From Acetobacteraceae bacterium H6797 (GTDB taxonomy: Bacteria; Pseudomonadota; Alphaproteobacteria; Acetobacterales; Acetobacteraceae): a DNA stretch of 64,000 nt. The notes under the pieces were generated by a model. It saw only the letters and a program-made list of their open reading frames with translations. It made no database searches and was not told the DNA's origin. Both the position numbers and the translations under genes were made by a program. The stretch lies in assembly GCA_015223225.1 (NCBI GenBank), contig JADFCQ010000001.1, positions 744,001 through 808,000 on the forward strand, given 5' to 3'. Shown here in pieces: positions 34,841 through 43,760 of the stretch. The first letter of the stretch is position 1; every line of letters begins with the position of its first letter.

Positions 34841-36153
34841 CGCCGCTGAAACTCCGCACTGGCGAAGACGAGCGCGATGGCCTCGCGCGTCGAACCCGCC
34901 CGCTTCACCGCCTCTCGCGTCTCATCCCGCGCGAAAGGCCCGAGCCCCGTCTCCAACACCGCCATGGGGTCGAGCCGCGCGAAGCGCCCGGCCGCGTCAT
35001 AGGCCCAGTCGAGCCGCTGCATCACCGGCTCCGGCCCCAGCCAATCCACCGCCCGGTCCGGCCAGCCATTGGGCTGCAGCGCCGTCCAGACCGGCTGGTT
35101 GAGCGTGAAGCAACTTCCCCAGGCCGGCCGGCCCAGCGCCGCCCCGCTCGCCCCCGCGGCCCGATAGGCGGCTGTGATGTAATCCTGCGGGCAGCGCAGC
35201 TTCGACAGCGGCGGCGCCCAGGCCGCCTCCAGCCGCACCAGCGCCCGCGACACCGCCTTGAGGTCGCCCCCCGTATCGCGGAACACGCCCTCGATCGCGG
35301 CCACCGCCTCGGGCGGCGGCTCATCGGCCACGAAATGCCGCACCAGCTTGGTCGCGATGAAATGCGCCGTGGCGGGGTGCCCGGCCAGGAAGCGCAGCGC
35401 TGCCTCCGTCGCCTCCTGCCCCTCGGGGAATTTCTGGCCCATCACGAGCTTCTCGCCCGGCTCATGATTGGCGGGGCGGAAGAGCGTGCCGAAAGGCTCC
35501 TTGTTCCGCTCCACCCCCCAGCCCGTCAGCAGCCGCGCGAAGGAGGTCACATCCACCTGGCTATAACCCGAGGCCGGCGAGACGGTGTGCAGCTCCAGAA
35601 TTTCCCGCACCAGGTTCTCGTTCAGCCCCCGCCCGCTGCGCAGCCCGTAGCGGCTGTTGGGGCCCACGGAAGAAGCCTGGTCGAGATAGCCCAGCATCGC
35701 CGGATGCGTCTCGACGGCGATCAGCATCTCCACGAAGCGCCCCGTCACATGCGGGCGGATCGCCTCGCGCATGAAGGGCCCGATCGTGGTCGAGACGGGA
35801 TAGCCCGCCCGCTTGCTGACGGTGAAATGGTTCGCCCAGAAATCCACCAGCCGCTCGCGCCATGGCCGGTCGGTATCGATCCGGTTCGCCATGGCCGCGA
35901 TGGCCTCGGCCTGGAAATTCTGCTCGATCGGATTGGCTTCGCCCGGCCCCGGCTGGCCGCGCTTATCGAGGTCGCGCCAGATGGCATAGCCATCGGCGAG
36001 CGTCGCCGGCACGTCACGCCCATCTGGCACCGGCGGCTTGTCGGGCCCCTCGAGCTGCTCGTCGAGCCATGCGATCGGGTCATCCGGCAGGGGCTGGTCA
36101 GGCCTCGGCCCCAGGCCGAAGCGGATAGCCGCCTGGACACTGCGCGTCTGCAT
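34837..36153 (-). CDS. DUF1800 family protein
   Basis: 438 residues. Opens AAIRFGLGPRPDQPLPDDPI, a hallmark of DUF1800, and contains RLVDFWANHFTVS, GLNENLVREILELHTV, TSFARLLTGWGV and LVRHFVADEPPPE. No catalytic role is established. It is first of a two-gene operon with DUF1501, with the start codon of the second overlapping its stop. Confidence 0.9.
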   Translation of the reverse strand: MQTRSVQAAIRFGLGPRPDQPLPDDPIAWLDEQLEGPDKPPVPDGRDVPATLADGYAIWRDLDKRGQPGPGEANPIEQNFQAEAIAAMANRIDTDRPWRERLVDFWANHFTVSKRAGYPVSTTIGPFMREAIRPHVTGRFVEMLIAVETHPAMLGYLDQASSVGPNSRYGLRSGRGLNENLVREILELHTVSPASGYSQVDVTSFARLLTGWGVERNKEPFGTLFRPANHEPGEKLVMGQKFPEGQEATEAALRFLAGHPATAHFIATKLVRHFVADEPPPEAVAAIEGVFRDTGGDLKAVSRALVRLEAAWAPPLSKLRCPQDYITAAYRAAGASGAALGRPAWGSCFTLNQPVWTALQPNGWPDRAVDWLGPEPVMQRLDWAYDAAGRFARLDPMAVLETGLGPFARDETREAVKRAGSTREAIALVFASAEFQRR

Positions 36154-36230
36154 GGCCGGGAGTGAGCGCCCGCCCCATGCCTGTTTTCAAATGAAATAAC
36201 GTTACCGCACGGAGCCGTGCTGTGACGGAG

Positions 36231-36257
36231 GGTCGCCGGGAAACAGTCCCGGCGGCC
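36231..36257 (-). terminator. Hairpin after mlaF
   Basis: GTCGCCGGGA (about 36232-36241) pairs with TCCCGGCGGC (about 36247-36256). It sits just past the mlaF stop on the minus strand. No strong U-tract follows. Confidence 0.4.
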
Positions 36258-36262
36258 CCTGC

Positions 36263-37036
36263 CTACTTCCGCAGCTCCATCTGGATCGGCCCCTCGCGCT
36301 CGCCATTGGCGAACTGGTCCACCATGGCATTGCCCGAATGCCCCAGCGTCGCCGCCTGCCCGGTCCAGACGATCCTGCCCTTGTGGATCATCGCCGCCTG
36401 GTCGCCGATGCGCCGCGCGCTCGCCATGTCATGCGTGATCGACACGGCCGTCGCCCCCAGCCGCTTCACGCAATCCACGATCAGCCCGTCGATCACCGCG
36501 CCCATGATCGGGTCCAGCCCCGTCGTCGGCTCGTCGAAGAAGATGATGTCCGGATCGGCCGCGATGGCCCGCGCCAGGCCCACGCGCTTCTGCATGCCGC
36601 CCGAAAGCTCGCCCGGATAGAGGTCGCCCACGCTCGCGGCCAGCCCCACCTGCGCCAGCACCTCGGCCGCCTTGTCCCGCGCCTTGGCCCGCGTGATCCG
36701 CTTCTGCGCCAGCAGCTTGAAGCAGACATTCTCCCACACCGGCAGGCTGTCGAAGAGAGCCGCATTCTGGAAGAGCATCCCGATCCGGTCGCCCACTTCC
36801 TCCCGCTCGCGGCGGGACATGGTGAGCACGTTCTTCCCGTCGATCTCGATCACGCCATCATCCGGCGTAATCAGCCCGAGCACGCATTTGATCGTCACGG
36901 ACTTGCCGCTGCCCGACCCGCCGAGGATCACGAGCGAATGCCCGGCCTCCACCGACAGATCCACGCCATCCAGCACCACCTTGGAGCCGAAGGCCTTCTT
37001 CACGCCCGCCATGCGGAGCTTCGGTGTCGTGCTCAT
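36263..37036 (-). CDS. mlaF: Mla retrograde phospholipid transport ATPase
   Basis: 257 residues. Walker A GGSGSGKS (39-46), signature LSGGMQKRVGLARA (about 141-154) and Walker B IIFFDEPTTGLDP are intact; the GGM in the signature is typical of the Mla/Ttg2 branch. It powers lipid exchange between the membranes with MlaE. Its ATG overlaps the mlaE stop (ATGA). MlaD, MlaB and MlaC genes are not in the window. Confidence 0.92.
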   Translation of the reverse strand: MSTTPKLRMAGVKKAFGSKVVLDGVDLSVEAGHSLVILGGSGSGKSVTIKCVLGLITPDDGVIEIDGKNVLTMSRREREEVGDRIGMLFQNAALFDSLPVWENVCFKLLAQKRITRAKARDKAAEVLAQVGLAASVGDLYPGELSGGMQKRVGLARAIAADPDIIFFDEPTTGLDPIMGAVIDGLIVDCVKRLGATAVSITHDMASARRIGDQAAMIHKGRIVWTGQAATLGHSGNAMVDQFANGEREGPIQMELRK

Positions 37037-37827
37037 CGGGTGAAGAAAATCTCGGTCAGGATGTAATCGAGCGCCAGGATCAGGATCGAGCTGGACACCA
37101 CCGCCGAGGTGGTCGCCGCCCCCACGCCCTGCGCGCCGCCCTTGCTGTAGAAGCCGTTCCAGCAGCCCATCAGCGCCACGATGAAGCCGAAGACCGCCGC
37201 CTTCACCAGGCCGGAGACCACGTCGATCACCTGCATGAAATCCAGCGTCGCGGCGAGGTAGCTGCTCGAATTGAAGCCGAGCTTCACGCTGCCCACGATC
37301 CAGCCGCCCATCACGCCCAGGATATCGGCCACCACCACCAGCAGCGGCATGGCGATCGTCCCGGCGATCAGCCGCGGCGTCACGAGATACTTCATCGGGT
37401 TGGTCGAAAGCGTCGTCAGCGCATCCACCTGGTCGGTGACGCGCATGGTGCCGATCTCGGCGGCGAAGGCCGCGCCGATGCGCCCGGCCACCATCAGCCC
37501 CGCCAGCACCGGCCCCAACTCGCGCGTGATGGAGAGCACCACGACATTAGCCACCGCGCTCTCGGCGCCGAAGCGCGAGAAGCCCGAATAGCTCTGCAGC
37601 GCCAGCACCATGCCGGTGAAAACCGCCGTCAGCGCCACCACAGGCAGCGAGAAATAGGCGATCTCCATGAAGGCCCGCCCCATCAGCCGCGGATAGAGCG
37701 GCGGACGGAAGAGATGCAGCACGCCCTGGATGGCGAAGATCGTCACATCGCCCACCACGCGGCAGGCGGTGAGCACGGCGCGGCCGATGGCCGCGAGAAT
37801 GTTCAGAGGATTCAAGGCGTCAGCCAT
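37033..37827 (-). CDS. mlaE: Mla phospholipid ABC transporter permease
   Basis: 264 residues, five to six membrane segments. Family motifs: SITRELGPVLAGLMVAGRIGAAFAAEIGTMRVTDQVDAL and NPMKYLVTPRLIAG. It lacks the STAS domain found in some fused forms. Start 37827 overlaps the alr end by 8 bp, so translation is coupled to alr. Confidence 0.92.
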   Translation of the reverse strand: MADALNPLNILAAIGRAVLTACRVVGDVTIFAIQGVLHLFRPPLYPRLMGRAFMEIAYFSLPVVALTAVFTGMVLALQSYSGFSRFGAESAVANVVVLSITRELGPVLAGLMVAGRIGAAFAAEIGTMRVTDQVDALTTLSTNPMKYLVTPRLIAGTIAMPLLVVVADILGVMGGWIVGSVKLGFNSSSYLAATLDFMQVIDVVSGLVKAAVFGFIVALMGCWNGFYSKGGAQGVGAATTSAVVSSSILILALDYILTEIFFTR

Positions 37828-38917
37828 ACACGCGCTGGTAGCGCTGCCCCAGGGAGGTGAGCATTTCGTAGCCGATGGTCCCGGCGGCGGCGCCGAGATC
37901 GTCCGGCGTCGCCTCGGGGCCGATGAGTTGCACCATCTCCCCCGGCTTCACCCCCGGCGCATCCGTGACATCCAGCGTGATCAGATCCATCGACACCCTT
38001 CCCGCGAGCGGCAGGCGCCGGCCCTCGAACCAGGCCCAGCCCTTGGAGGACAAGGACCGGGGATAACCATCGGCATAGCCCGCCGAAATGGTCGCGATCC
38101 GGCTCGGCCGCGTCGCCGTCCAGGTCGCGCCATATCCCACCGAGACCCCGGCGGGAATCTCCCGCACCTGGATCACCGGCACCATCAGCCGCGCCGCGAG
38201 GCGCATGGGATTGGGCTGCCCCGGCAGCGGGTTGATGCCATAGAGCGCCGCACCGGGCCGCGCCAGTTCCGAATGGTAACCCTCGCCCAGGAACAGGCCC
38301 GAACTATTGGCGAAGGAACGCGGCACGCCGGGGAAGAGCGCGCTCGCGGCCGCGAAGGCCCGCCGCTGCCGGTCGTTCATCGCATGGCCCGGCTCGTCGG
38401 CGCAGGCGAGATGCGTCATCACATAACGGAGATCGAGCCCCCGCAGCAGCCCCGGCTCCTGCGCCAGCACCGCCAGCTCCTCCACCGGCAGCCCGAGTCG
38501 CGCCATGCCGGTGTCGACATGCAGGATCACCGGCCGCTCCATGCCGCCATCCCGCCCCGCCTCGGCATGTTCCTTGAGGTCGGCCAGCGAATTGATCACC
38601 GGCACCAGCTCCGCCCCGGCATCCGCCGAAGGCCCGAAGCCGCCCAGCACGCCGATCATCGCCCCCGGGCCGAGATGCGCGCGCAGCGCCATCCCTTCCT
38701 GGAACTGCGCGACGAAGAAATGCCGGCACCCCGCCGCCTGGAGCGCGCGCCCCACCTGCTTGGCCCCGAGCCCATAGGCATCGGCCTTGACCACGCCGGC
38801 CACCGGCCCCGTCGGATGCCGCGCCGAGAGGTCGCGCCAATTCGCCACCACGGCCGCGATATCGACATGCAATTCCCCCCGCTTCGGGGGCGCGCAACAC
38901 TCAATAATGGCCGTCAT
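37820..38917 (-). CDS. alr: Alanine racemase
   Basis: PLP enzyme supplying D-alanine for peptidoglycan. 365 residues; the PLP Lys lies in VVKADAYGLG (Lys 44), and the second catalytic base is the Tyr in SVGYGATW (about 257). AALYGINP and RVSMDLITLDVT are conserved. The ATG at 38917 overlaps the dnaB end by 17 bp; the longer frame to 39010 is only dnaB in another phase. The dnaB-alr order is common in alphaproteobacteria. Confidence 0.94.
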   Translation of the reverse strand: MTAIIECCAPPKRGELHVDIAAVVANWRDLSARHPTGPVAGVVKADAYGLGAKQVGRALQAAGCRHFFVAQFQEGMALRAHLGPGAMIGVLGGFGPSADAGAELVPVINSLADLKEHAEAGRDGGMERPVILHVDTGMARLGLPVEELAVLAQEPGLLRGLDLRYVMTHLACADEPGHAMNDRQRRAFAAASALFPGVPRSFANSSGLFLGEGYHSELARPGAALYGINPLPGQPNPMRLAARLMVPVIQVREIPAGVSVGYGATWTATRPSRIATISAGYADGYPRSLSSKGWAWFEGRRLPLAGRVSMDLITLDVTDAPGVKPGEMVQLIGPEATPDDLGAAAGTIGYEMLTSLGQRYQRVYG

Positions 38918-40409
38918 CCTGATGCGTGGTGTCCAGGTCGCCGAAGCGGGTGAACTCGGCCTCGAAGAATAGCGGAATGGTGCCGGTGGGGCCATGGCGC
39001 TGCTTCGCAATGATCAGGTCGGCCTTGTTATGGGCCTTGCTCATCCGGTCCTGCCAGATGCTCATGGCCTCCTCGTATTTCGCCGGGTTCTCGTAGGTGG
39101 TGATCTTGGGTTCCTGCATCTTGAGATAGTAGTCGTCGCGATACACGAACATCACCATATCGGCGTCCTGCTCGATCGAGCCCGATTCACGCAGGTCCGA
39201 AAGCTGGGGCCGCTTGTCCTCGCGCTGCTCGACGGCGCGCGAAAGCTGCGAAAGCGCGATCACCGGGCAATGCAGCTCCTTGGCGATGGCCTTGAGCCCC
39301 TGGGTGATCATCGAGATTTCCAGCACGCGGCTTTCCGGCCGCGTCCCCGCCGCCGGGCGCATGAGCTGGAGATAGTCCACCACCACCAGCTCCAGCCCCC
39401 GCGTGCGCTTGAGCCGGCGGCAGCGCGTGCGCAGCGCCGAGATGGAAATGGCCGGCGTATCGTCGATCACGATCGGCAGCGTCGCCAATTCCCGGCTCAC
39501 CTCGACGAAACGGTCGAAATCCCGCTGCGAGATATCGCCGCGGCGGATGCGGTCGCCCGAAATCCGCGAGGCCTCGGAGAGCAGACGGGTCGCCAGCTGA
39601 TCCGCGCTCATTTCCAGCGAATAGATGGCGCAGCAGCCGCGCGGCATGGCGTTCGGGTCTTTCTCCCGCGCCTCGCGCACCAGCGCCTGGGCCGCGCCGA
39701 AGGCCACCTTGGTCGCCAGCGAAGTCTTACCCATGCCCGGCCGCCCGGCCAGGATGATGAGGTCCGAGCCATGCAAGCCGCCCGTCCGCGCATCGAGGTC
39801 GCGCAGCCCTGTCGAGAGGCCCGAGACGCCGCCCGGCGTGGTGAAGGCCCGCTCGGCATTGAGCACCGCCTCGCGCAGCGCCTTGTCGAAGGTGATGCCG
39901 CCGCTCTCGCCCGCGCCGCCATCCTTCGCCAGGTCGAAGAGCGACTGCTCGGCGGATTCCAGCTGCTCCTTGGCGTCCAGCCCCTCATCGGTGCCGAAGG
40001 CGCGGTTCACCACGCGCTCGCCCAGGTCGATCAGCTGCCGCCGCATCCAGGCGTCGAAAATGACCTTGCCGTATTCGCCTGCATTGATGATGCCGACCAT
40101 CGCGCCCAGCAGCTGCGCCAGATAGGCCGGCCCACCCACCTCGTTCAGCACGCCCGAATGCTCGAACTCGGCGCGCAGCGTCACCACGTCGGCAAGCTGT
40201 CCCGCCTCCACGCGCCGCTGGATGGCCTGGTAGATGCGCCCATGCACCGGATCGGCGAAATGCGCCGGGGCCAGGAATTCCGACACCCGCTCATAGGCCT
40301 TGTTATTCGCCAGCAGAGCACCCAGCAGCGCCTGCTCCGCCTGGAGATTGGCGGGGGGCAGGCGCTGCGACATCCCAAGAAGCCCGTTGGGCGGATTGAT
40401 ATCGTTCAT
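38901..40409 (-). CDS. dnaB: Replicative DNA helicase
   Basis: 502 residues. The N-terminal DnaG-interaction domain covers about 15-165 (LQAEQALLGALLANNKAY), and the RecA-like motor begins near 195 with Walker A AGRPGMGKTS (221-230); Walker B VVVDYLQLM and the SLS/REDKRPQLSDLRESG segments follow. The start at 40409 is set by the conserved N-terminus. First gene of a dnaB-alr-mlaE-mlaF run with overlapping ends throughout. Confidence 0.96.
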   Translation of the reverse strand: MNDINPPNGLLGMSQRLPPANLQAEQALLGALLANNKAYERVSEFLAPAHFADPVHGRIYQAIQRRVEAGQLADVVTLRAEFEHSGVLNEVGGPAYLAQLLGAMVGIINAGEYGKVIFDAWMRRQLIDLGERVVNRAFGTDEGLDAKEQLESAEQSLFDLAKDGGAGESGGITFDKALREAVLNAERAFTTPGGVSGLSTGLRDLDARTGGLHGSDLIILAGRPGMGKTSLATKVAFGAAQALVREAREKDPNAMPRGCCAIYSLEMSADQLATRLLSEASRISGDRIRRGDISQRDFDRFVEVSRELATLPIVIDDTPAISISALRTRCRRLKRTRGLELVVVDYLQLMRPAAGTRPESRVLEISMITQGLKAIAKELHCPVIALSQLSRAVEQREDKRPQLSDLRESGSIEQDADMVMFVYRDDYYLKMQEPKITTYENPAKYEEAMSIWQDRMSKAHNKADLIIAKQRHGPTGTIPLFFEAEFTRFGDLDTTHQDDGHY

Positions 40410-40519
40410 GCCCCCACCATAGCGCCTTCTACGCCGAAGGGCTCCCCCGGACTGTGCCGGTGAGTCATGGGGATAACGGGGATAGTTTGACGTCGAGCTG
40501 AGCCGGGAGGGCGAAAGGC

Positions 40520-40680
40520 CCGGGGGCTTTGCCCCCAGCCCCCCACCGGGCTGGTGTGACCACCCCGGACCCCGCATTCAGTAACGGGTTTCCAAAGGCC
40601 TCAGGCCTTTGGCCGGAGGGTCTGGGAGGGCAGAGCCCTCCAAGGTTGGAACCTGGGTCTGGGAGGCGGAGCCCCCCCTC
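40520..40680. repeat. GC-rich hairpin repeat cluster (copy 1)
   Basis: Consecutive dyads: gggggctttgccccc (40522-40536), gggctggtgtgaccacccc region (40548-40576), ccaaaggcctcaggcctttgg (40592-40612), gggagggcagagccctcc (40624-40641), ggaggcggagcccccc (about 40661-40677). Several are nearly identical, in opposite orientation, to the cluster at 47.3-47.5 kb. It fills the gap between dnaB and the MFS gene. Confidence 0.7.
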
Positions 40681-41935
40681 AAGCCGCGCGCGGCGCCTTC
40701 ACGAAGACCAGCACCGCGACCACGCCCAGCACCGCGATACCGCCCGCCAGCACGAAGGCCGAGGTGAAGGAGCCGGTGCCCTCCACGATGAAGCCCGTCA
40801 CGGCCGGCCCGATGATGCCCGCCGTATTCGCGAGCCCATGGATGAAGCCGCTCACGCCGCCCACGCGATGCGGCGGCACCACGTCCTGCACGATGGCCCA
40901 ATAGATGGCCCCCGTCAGGTAGAGCGCGAAGACGGTCAACGCCACCAGCGCCACGGCCGAGGTCGCCGTCGTCATGAAGCCCGCCAGGATGATGCCCAGG
41001 GCGGCGGCCGCCAGACACACCACCAGCACGATCTTGCGCGAGAAGAGCGCATTGCCCGTCCGGCGATAGATCGCATCCGTCACCACGCCCGACAGGATCA
41101 GCCCCACGCAGCCCAGGATCCAGGGGATCACGGTCACGAGGCTCATGTCATGCATGCTCAAGCCCCGCGCCTTGGTCAGATAGGTCGGGAACCAGGTCAG
41201 GAAGAAGAAGAGGATGTAGTTATACCCGAAGAAGGCGAAGGCCGTGGCCAGCACCACCGGCTTCTTCAGATACTGCCCCAGCCCCGCCCCGCTCGAGGTC
41301 GTCGCCACGATGGGCTCCGGCCGGTCGCCGGCGATATCGGCCTTCTCCTCGGCCGAGACGCGCGGGTCCTTCTGCGGGTCGTTGCTCGCCAGCATCAGCC
41401 AGAAGAGCAGCCAGATGAAGCCGATCGCCGCCACCACGAAGAAGGAGAGGCGCCAGCCGAAATGCAGCACCACGAACCCCACGAGCGGCCCCGCGATGGC
41501 GCCTCCCAGCGGCGTGCCGCCATTGGCGATGCCGATGGCCGTGCCCGCCTCCCGGCGCGGGAACCAGTTGCTGACCATCTTGTTCGCGGTCGAGGAGAAG
41601 GGCCCCTCGCCCACGCCGAAGCCCACGCGGATCAGCAGCATGGAGATGAAGCCGGTCGCCAGGCCCGTGAAGGCGCAGAAGGCCGACCACACGGCCATGG
41701 ACAGCGAGAAGACGCGATGCGGCCCCGCCTTGTCCGACATATAGCCGCCGATGAAATTGAAGATCGCATAGCCGAAGAAGAAGCTGGAGAAGATCAGCCC
41801 CATCTGCGACGGGCTCAGCCCGAGGTCAGTCGAGACCGCCGGCGCCGCGATCGAGAGCGCGCTGCGGTCCATGTAATTGATGATGCCTGCCAGGAAGAGC
41901 AGGAAGATCACCAGATGGCGTCGCTTTTTCCACAT
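40679..41935 (-). CDS. MFS transporter, anion:cation symporter family (hexuronate/aldonate type)
   Basis: 418 residues with 12 membrane segments. Opening RRHLVIFLLFLAGIINYMDRSALSIAAPAV is the ACS-family N-terminus; GVGEGPFSSTANKMVSNWFPRREAGTAIGI matches the hexuronate/galactonate (ExuT/DgoT) signature. The start at 41935 has GGGAG upstream. It is divergent from the sugar-acid dehydrogenase gene, with a GntR-type operator between, so it probably imports the substrate of the 42-48 kb pathway. Confidence 0.88.
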   Translation of the reverse strand: MWKKRRHLVIFLLFLAGIINYMDRSALSIAAPAVSTDLGLSPSQMGLIFSSFFFGYAIFNFIGGYMSDKAGPHRVFSLSMAVWSAFCAFTGLATGFISMLLIRVGFGVGEGPFSSTANKMVSNWFPRREAGTAIGIANGGTPLGGAIAGPLVGFVVLHFGWRLSFFVVAAIGFIWLLFWLMLASNDPQKDPRVSAEEKADIAGDRPEPIVATTSSGAGLGQYLKKPVVLATAFAFFGYNYILFFFLTWFPTYLTKARGLSMHDMSLVTVIPWILGCVGLILSGVVTDAIYRRTGNALFSRKIVLVVCLAAAALGIILAGFMTTATSAVALVALTVFALYLTGAIYWAIVQDVVPPHRVGGVSGFIHGLANTAGIIGPAVTGFIVEGTGSFTSAFVLAGGIAVLGVVAVLVFVKAPRAA

Positions 41936-42077
41936 CGTTTTACTCCCGCATCCATTGGGAAGCGCGGGGGCGCGGGTGGCCATGTGAAGCGGCACCCATG
42001 ACGGGCCTGGGGCCCTGGGCGTTTCCTCATCAGGCCGCCGGTCGAACCCGGGGTTCCTTCATTGTATCGAAATCTGT

Positions 42078-42095
42078 ATTCTACCATGGTAGAAT
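42078..42095. promoter_or_regulatory. Perfect 18-bp palindrome, GntR operator candidate
   Basis: ATTCTACCATGGTAGAAT (42078-42095) sits in the divergent region between the MFS gene and the dehydrogenase gene, in an AT-rich patch. Its CTACCAT core recurs upstream of uxuB (44525-44531), which suggests both are bound by the GntR protein encoded at 43761-44483. Confidence 0.6.
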
Positions 42096-42147
42096 GTCAA
42101 CCCAGCGTCAGGCCCGGTAAACCGCCCCCGACGGAAGGAAACGAAGA

Positions 42148-43197
42148 ATGCGCGCCTGCGTGCTTCACGCCGCCAAGGACCTCAGGATCGAGGAACGCCC
42201 CGACCCCGCCCCCGGCTCCACCCTCGCCCCGCATGAAGTGCGGCTCCGCGTCCGCGCGGGCGGCATCTGCGGCTCGGACCTGCATTATTATTTCCACGGC
42301 CGCGTGGGCGATTTCGTCATCCGCGAGCCGCTCATCCCCGGCCATGAATTCGCCGGCGAGGTCGCCGAGACCGGCTCGGCCGTCACCCGCGTGAAGCCCG
42401 GCCAGCGCGTCTGCGTGAATCCCGGCCGCAATTGCGGCACCTGCCCCCGCTGCCGCGAAGGACGCCCGAACCTCTGCGAAAACGTCTTCTTCATGGGCTC
42501 GGCCAGCAAGTTCCCGCATATGCAGGGCGGCTTCGCCGAATACACCACCGTCGCGGAAGCCCAGTGCTTCCCCGTCGCCGATGACCTTCCCTTCGCCGAG
42601 ATGGCCTTCGCCGAACCCCTCTCGGTCGCCCTGCATGCCGCCCATCGCGCCGGCAATCTCATGGGGCAGAAGGTGCTCATCACCGGCGCCGGCCCCATCG
42701 GCCTGCTCATCCTCCTCGCCGCCCGGCGCGGCGGCGCGGCCCATATCGCCATCACCGACATGATGGACCAGCCGCTGGCCGCCGCCCGCGCCATCGGCGC
42801 CGACGAGGCCTTCAACGTCGGCCCCGGCACCGAGCCCCTGCTCGAGGCCGCCAAGGCCATCGGCGGCTATGACGTGGTCTTCGAGGCCTCGGGCGCCATC
42901 CCCGCCCTGAATGCCGGGCTGCTCGCCGTCCGCGCCGGCGGCATCGTCGTCCAGGTCGGCTCCCTCCCCGGCGGCGAGACGCCCGTGCTCGCCAACCGCG
43001 TCATGGCCCGCGAGATCGACCTGCGCGGCGCCTTCCGCTTCGGCGATGTCTTCGGCGATGCCGTGGCCTGCCTCGAGAAGCGCCTGATCGACATCCGCCC
43101 CCTGCTCACCGGCCGCTACACGATCGAGACGGCCAACGAGGCCTTCGAAGCCGCCCGCGACCGCTCCCGCAGCCTCAAGGTCGTCATCGAGTTCTGA
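42148..43197 (+). CDS. Zinc-dependent L-idonate/L-gulonate 5-dehydrogenase-like enzyme
   Basis: 349 residues of the medium-chain zinc alcohol dehydrogenase family. Catalytic zinc ligands in GGICGSDLHYY and GHEFAGEV, structural zinc Cys in CGTCPRCREGRPNLC, and the NAD loop GAGPIGLL are present. SDLHYYFHGRVGDFVIREPLIPGHE is characteristic of the idonate 5-dehydrogenase branch. In several bacteria such enzymes convert L-gulonate to D-fructuronate, which UxuB and UxuA then process. Those genes are 1.4 kb downstream. Confidence 0.87.
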   Translation: MRACVLHAAKDLRIEERPDPAPGSTLAPHEVRLRVRAGGICGSDLHYYFHGRVGDFVIREPLIPGHEFAGEVAETGSAVTRVKPGQRVCVNPGRNCGTCPRCREGRPNLCENVFFMGSASKFPHMQGGFAEYTTVAEAQCFPVADDLPFAEMAFAEPLSVALHAAHRAGNLMGQKVLITGAGPIGLLILLAARRGGAAHIAITDMMDQPLAAARAIGADEAFNVGPGTEPLLEAAKAIGGYDVVFEASGAIPALNAGLLAVRAGGIVVQVGSLPGGETPVLANRVMAREIDLRGAFRFGDVFGDAVACLEKRLIDIRPLLTGRYTIETANEAFEAARDRSRSLKVVIEF

Positions 43198-43215
43198 GGC
43201 GAGGGCCAAAACCAC

Positions 43216-43235
43216 GGGGGAGACCATTCTCCCCC
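43216..43235 (+). terminator. Hairpin after the dehydrogenase gene
   Basis: Perfect 8-bp arms GGGGGAGA (43216-43223) and TCTCCCCC (43228-43235), loop of 4, 18 bp after the stop codon. No U-tract. Confidence 0.45.
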
Positions 43236-43316
43236 GCAACCAACCCGCCCCCGCGCTCTTTCAGCCCAGCAGGCGCATCAGCAGCCATTCCAGCTGCGGG
43301 GACGGGGATTCACCTG

Positions 43317-43751
43317 ATGATCAAGCCACTGACGCTATTGGCCCTGGCCGCCACGGCCGCGCTCGCCGCCACGCCCGGCCGCGCCGCCGAAACCCCGCCC
43401 GACAAATGCCAGGGACGGATGGTCATCACCTCCATCTGGCCCGCCGGCACCGATGAGGACGGCTACGACTATATCGTCCAGATCCGCAACAACACCGACC
43501 GCACCCTCACGGCCGATATCGTCCTCGGCGGCTTCGGCGAGAAGGTCACCATCCCGGCCATCACCGTGCCCAGCAAGCCCGTCGCGCCCTGGCAGAGCTA
43601 CCAGACGCGCATCGGCACCGGCAAAACGCCCGACATCAACAACGGCACGGTCGAGTTCCTCTACGACCGCCCCGTCACCGGCGCTGCGGCCGCAAGCTCG
43701 CCCCCCGGCGGCAAACCCTTCGTCAGCCTGCAGAACTGCCACGCGGACTGA
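43317..43751 (+). CDS. Hypothetical exported protein
   Basis: 144 residues, family not recognised. The signal peptide MIKPLTLLALAATAALAATPGRA is clear. The mature part (about 120 residues) is predicted beta-rich, with two Cys (DKCQGR and the penultimate NCHAD) that could form a disulfide, and a YIVQIRNNTDRTLTADI segment resembling an immunoglobulin-like beta sandwich. It lies between the dehydrogenase and the GntR gene but shows no link to sugar metabolism. Confidence 0.75.
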   Translation: MIKPLTLLALAATAALAATPGRAAETPPDKCQGRMVITSIWPAGTDEDGYDYIVQIRNNTDRTLTADIVLGGFGEKVTIPAITVPSKPVAPWQSYQTRIGTGKTPDINNGTVEFLYDRPVTGAAAASSPPGGKPFVSLQNCHAD

Positions 43752-43760
43752 CGCAGCGCC

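Noticed and set aside
33374..36165. Long plus-strand frames opposite the DUF1501/DUF1800 pair
   Set aside because: Arg/Pro/Ala-rich antisense frames; the minus-strand genes have clear domains, a signal peptide and ATGA coupling.
42148..43197. Threonine dehydrogenase or sorbitol dehydrogenase as an alternative for the zinc dehydrogenase
   Set aside because: The SDLHYYFHGRVGDF stretch and the uxuB/uxuA context fit the idonate/gulonate 5-dehydrogenase branch better, although the substrate is not proven.
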